Assembly (NCBI GenBank): GCA_030635805.1 | Contig: DAOVYC010000052.1 | Location: forward strand, 1-5,424 | Length of the DNA: 5,424 bases | Source of the DNA: a bacterium | Lineage (GTDB): Bacteria; Patescibacteriota; Gracilibacteria; JAUYGZ01; DAOVYC01 | Direction: 5' to 3' | Shown here: in pieces, positions 2,671-5,424 of the stretch | Layout: each line of letters opens with the position of its first letter | Position numbering within the stretch: the stretch's first letter is position 1 | The notes under the pieces: generated by a model | Seen by the model: only the letters and a program-made list of their open reading frames with translations | The model's database searches: none | Told to the model about the DNA's origin: nothing | Program-made: the position numbers and the translations under genes

Positions 2671-5424
2671 GTGAACATTTTCGACAAGAAACTGCATGAA
2701 CCTCTCATAAATCATCTTCATGAGAAAAAGAGGCTCACAGTTTCCAGTAGTGGTAATATTTCATCCAAGGCTTTTTTTATAGCCGATCTTTTGAGCAAGA
2801 GTAAATATAACAATATTATCTGGGTTACAGAAGATGCGGATTATGCCGAAAAAGCCGCAAGGAACATGCAGTTTTGGCTTAAAGACAAAGCGAAAAAAGC
2901 AGTATCAATCTACACCGAAAATAACGAAGAAATAAAAGACAAAGAATGTGCCCGGCGCATCTGCGAACTTCTTGGCAAAGATAAAAAAATCATTGTTATG
3001 GATGTGGCCACCTATTTTGAAAATCTTCCCTCCAAAGAGGATTTTAACAACAGGAAATTGATCCTGGGGAAAGGTCAAAAAATTAATGTAATGGATCTTA
3101 TCAACGAGCTTCTGGAAAGAGGATATGATTTTACGGAAGATAGCTTTTTGGAGGTTGGACAGTATTTTAAACAGGGAGGAATAATCAACATTTTCTCACC
3201 GGGCTATCCATCGCCTCTAAAAATTGAGATTGATGGCGATAAAATTGTAGAAATGTATCTCTACGACCAGAATGAAAAAACCGTTCTTTGCGGGATTGAA
3301 GAGGTTTCTATAGTTTCCCAGTCGTTCCATTCCAGAGATTCATATCTTAGCTCTTATTGTGACGAATCGTGTTTAATAATTCACGATGAACTTGATTTAT
3401 CGGAAGAATATGTAAATCAGCACAAAGAACAGGAAAAAATAAATGGATTTGGAATAATCGATTTTACGGCATTCCCGGAGGAGGATGATGATAATCACTT
3501 CAGCCTCTTATATCTCTCAATGTTGAAGTATAGAGATATCTTCGATTTTGTTAACGACCTTAGAGAAAAAAAGAGAAACGGATGGCAGATTACCATTGCC
3601 ACCAGGAATTTTGAAGAATTAAAAAATATTCTTCTGGAAGAAAAAATACCATTTACCCTGAACAGAAAAGAGGAAGACGTTTTCCTTCTTATTCATGACG
3701 CTATCGAAAATGAATACACTCCGCATTCCTTTCAGAATGCTCACATAAAAATAGCTTTTATTACCGATAGAGAACTTTTTGATTTAAAAGAACAAAAAAG
3801 AAAAATTCCTCTGGAGACAAAGGTGCATATGGATTTTCTTACCAAGCTAAAAAGAGGGGATTTTGTGGTACACGTAGATCATGGAATTGGAAGATTTTTA
3901 GGGATAGATCAAAAAGAGATCGACAATATTAAAAGAGAATATCTAAAAATAGGATATGCGGAAAACGATCGGCTTTTTGTGCCGATCGATCAAGCGGAGA
4001 AAGTAAATAAATATATTGGTATCGGTACGGGCGAACCTCGCCTCAGTCGGCTCGGTTCGGTAGAATGGGCTCATGTTAAACACAAGGTTCAGAAAGAAAC
4101 GGAAATGATCGCTCAGGAACTTCTTGAGCTCTACGCCAAGAGAGAATCCGCAAAAGGATTCAAATATTTTGAGGATGATAAAATTCAGGAAAAATTTGAA
4201 AAAACGTTCGCCTACGAAGAAACACCGGGGCAGGTTCGCGCTATCATGGACGTTAAAAAAGATATGGAAGGTGACAAACCTATGGATCGTCTGATTTGTG
4301 GAGATGTGGGATTTGGAAAAACAGAAGTGGCTCTCAGAGCCGCCTTCAAGGCGGTTCGTAGTGGAAAACAGGTGGCTTTTCTCTCGCCCATCACCATTCT
4401 TACCGACCAGCATTATCGCACTTTCAAAAAGAGAATGAATCCTTTTAAAATTCGCATTGAAATGCTTTCTCGTTTTCGCAGTCCAAAAGAGCAAAAGGAA
4501 ATAATCGAAAAACTTAAAGAAGGAAAAATAGATATCATTATCGGTACTCACAGATTATTTCAACCGGACATAAAATTTAAAGACCTTGGTTTAGTCATTA
4601 TCGACGAAGAACAACGCTTTGGAGTGAATCAAAAAGAAAGGCTAAAAAAAATGCGCGCGGAAGTAGACATTCTTACTCTTACCGCCACCCCGATTCCCCG
4701 CACGCTCAACATGAGTCTGAACAAAATTCGAGACATTACCACCATTACTACTCCGCCTCCGGGTCGACTTCCAATATTTACGGAAGTAAGAAGGTATTCA
4801 GATACTCTTATCAAAGAGGCGGTCGATAGGGAAATTGAACGCGGTGGTCAGATTTACTTCCTGCATAATAGAGTGCAAACCATCGACTCCATGGCAGATA
4901 AATTGCGATCACTTTTCCCAAAACTTCGTATCATTGTTGCTCACGGAAAATTATCCCCTACGGAACTTGAGGAGCGAATTATTGCTTTCAAAAACAAAAA
5001 ATATGACATGCTGGTTTCTTCCACCATAATTGAAAATGGAATAGATCTTGCCAACGCCAACACTCTTATTGTAAACAATACCGAAAATTTCGGACTTGCT
5101 CAGCTTTACCAACTACGCGGGCGTATTGGACGCAGTAAAGTGCAGGCTTACGCCTACTTTCTTTATCATGTCCAAAAGCTGGCCCCGGATGCCAAAAAAA
5201 GACTTCGGGCCATTGTGGAAGCAAGTGAGCTTGGCTCCGGTTTTCAAATAGCCATGCACGATCTGGAAATTCGCGGTGCCGGAGACATTTTAGGTGCCAA
5301 CCAGCACGGAGCCATCAACGTCGTGGGTGTAAACCATTTTGTTCGCATGCTGAATCAAGCGGTTCATGAATTGAAATCCGGCAAAAAACCGGAAAAAATC
5401 GAAGAGGTTACAGATATCACCGTC
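2671..5424 (+). CDS. mfd: Transcription-repair coupling factor Mfd, C-terminus beyond window
   Basis: Mfd is an ATP-driven DNA translocase that pushes or removes stalled RNA polymerase and recruits UvrA for excision repair. The window holds 918 codons without a stop; roughly 150 more residues would be expected. The UvrB-like N-terminal part lies at about 10-250, including the D2 stretch with GQYFKQGGI (163-171). A poorly conserved linker follows to about 385. The RNA polymerase interaction domain starts with KRGDFVVHVDHGIGRFLGI (394-412). The translocase motor has ETPGQ (517-521), Walker A GDVGFGKTEVA (544-554), GTHRLF (625-630), DEEQRFG (645-651), TATPIPRTL (671-679), IENGIDLANANT and QLYQLRGRIGRS (811-822), then HDLEIRGAGDILG (863-875). 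The GTG at 2671 is chosen because an in-frame TAA lies at 2662-2664 and no other start precedes recognisable Mfd sequence. There is no Shine-Dalgarno sequence. Walker A falls about 85 residues earlier than in E. coli, so the N-terminal half is shortened. Confidence 0.96.
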   Translation, partial: MNIFDKKLHEPLINHLHEKKRLTVSSSGNISSKAFFIADLLSKSKYNNIIWVTEDADYAEKAARNMQFWLKDKAKKAVSIYTENNEEIKDKECARRICELLGKDKKIIVMDVATYFENLPSKEDFNNRKLILGKGQKINVMDLINELLERGYDFTEDSFLEVGQYFKQGGIINIFSPGYPSPLKIEIDGDKIVEMYLYDQNEKTVLCGIEEVSIVSQSFHSRDSYLSSYCDESCLIIHDELDLSEEYVNQHKEQEKINGFGIIDFTAFPEEDDDNHFSLLYLSMLKYRDIFDFVNDLREKKRNGWQITIATRNFEELKNILLEEKIPFTLNRKEEDVFLLIHDAIENEYTPHSFQNAHIKIAFITDRELFDLKEQKRKIPLETKVHMDFLTKLKRGDFVVHVDHGIGRFLGIDQKEIDNIKREYLKIGYAENDRLFVPIDQAEKVNKYIGIGTGEPRLSRLGSVEWAHVKHKVQKETEMIAQELLELYAKRESAKGFKYFEDDKIQEKFEKTFAYEETPGQVRAIMDVKKDMEGDKPMDRLICGDVGFGKTEVALRAAFKAVRSGKQVAFLSPITILTDQHYRTFKKRMNPFKIRIEMLSRFRSPKEQKEIIEKLKEGKIDIIIGTHRLFQPDIKFKDLGLVIIDEEQRFGVNQKERLKKMRAEVDILTLTATPIPRTLNMSLNKIRDITTITTPPPGRLPIFTEVRRYSDTLIKEAVDREIERGGQIYFLHNRVQTIDSMADKLRSLFPKLRIIVAHGKLSPTELEERIIAFKNKKYDMLVSSTIIENGIDLANANTLIVNNTENFGLAQLYQLRGRIGRSKVQAYAYFLYHVQKLAPDAKKRLRAIVEASELGSGFQIAMHDLEIRGAGDILGANQHGAINVVGVNHFVRMLNQAVHELKSGKKPEKIEEVTDITV

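Noticed and set aside
3966..3988. Perfect hairpin CGATCGGC/GCCGATCG inside mfd
   Set aside because: The bases encode the conserved NDRLFVPID stretch, so codon choice explains it, and no T run follows.
4340..4354. CCGCCTT/AAGGCGG palindrome inside mfd
   Set aside because: It sits in conserved motor-domain codons just after Walker A and is probably coincidental.
3943..4551. 202-codon open frame on the minus strand
   Set aside because: It lies entirely antisense to the conserved RNA polymerase interaction and motor domains of mfd, has Phe/Ser-rich composition typical of shadow frames, and has no family resemblance.

Overview
The window looks like bacterial chromosome from a member of the Candidate Phyla Radiation (Patescibacteria), probably on the Parcubacteria side. 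The reasons are an AT-leaning base composition, compact genes, the style of the DnaN and Mfd proteins (for example ENGID in Mfd motif V and a shortened Mfd N-terminus), and a small membrane protein of a type often seen in those genomes. This placement rests on recall of protein style, not on a search. The standard code fits: TGA acts as a stop and never occurs inside the two conserved genes.

Layout. At the left edge, on the minus strand, is the first part of an unnamed membrane protein (start at 404, running off the window). A 75-base divergent promoter region separates it from dnaN (480-1589, plus strand), the complete beta sliding clamp of DNA polymerase. At the right, mfd (2671 to beyond 5424, plus strand) encodes the transcription-repair coupling factor, cut by the window end. 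DnaN acts in replication and repair; Mfd removes stalled RNA polymerase and recruits UvrA. The two genes are both housekeeping genes but are not an operon here: mfd has its own promoter at 2560-2587.

The unusual part is the 1.08 kb between dnaN and mfd. It opens with three consecutive hairpins (1589-1714); the first is a long inverted repeat starting on the dnaN stop codon, and the first and third resemble REP-type palindromes. Then follow two homologous tandem units, A (1709-2098) and B (2180-2503). Each has the same order: a 41-base promoter-like box, a leader of about 110-125 bases with two hairpins whose paired bases change together between the copies, a near-perfect Shine-Dalgarno sequence, an ORF of exactly 26 codons, a tail, and an intrinsic terminator. 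The two 26-residue peptides barely resemble each other although promoter, leader and ribosome binding site do. This is the best candidate in the window for an undescribed system: a small RNA or riboregulator family carrying a short translated ORF, or a family of variable small peptides behind a conserved expression leader. I do not recognise it as any named RNA or protein family.
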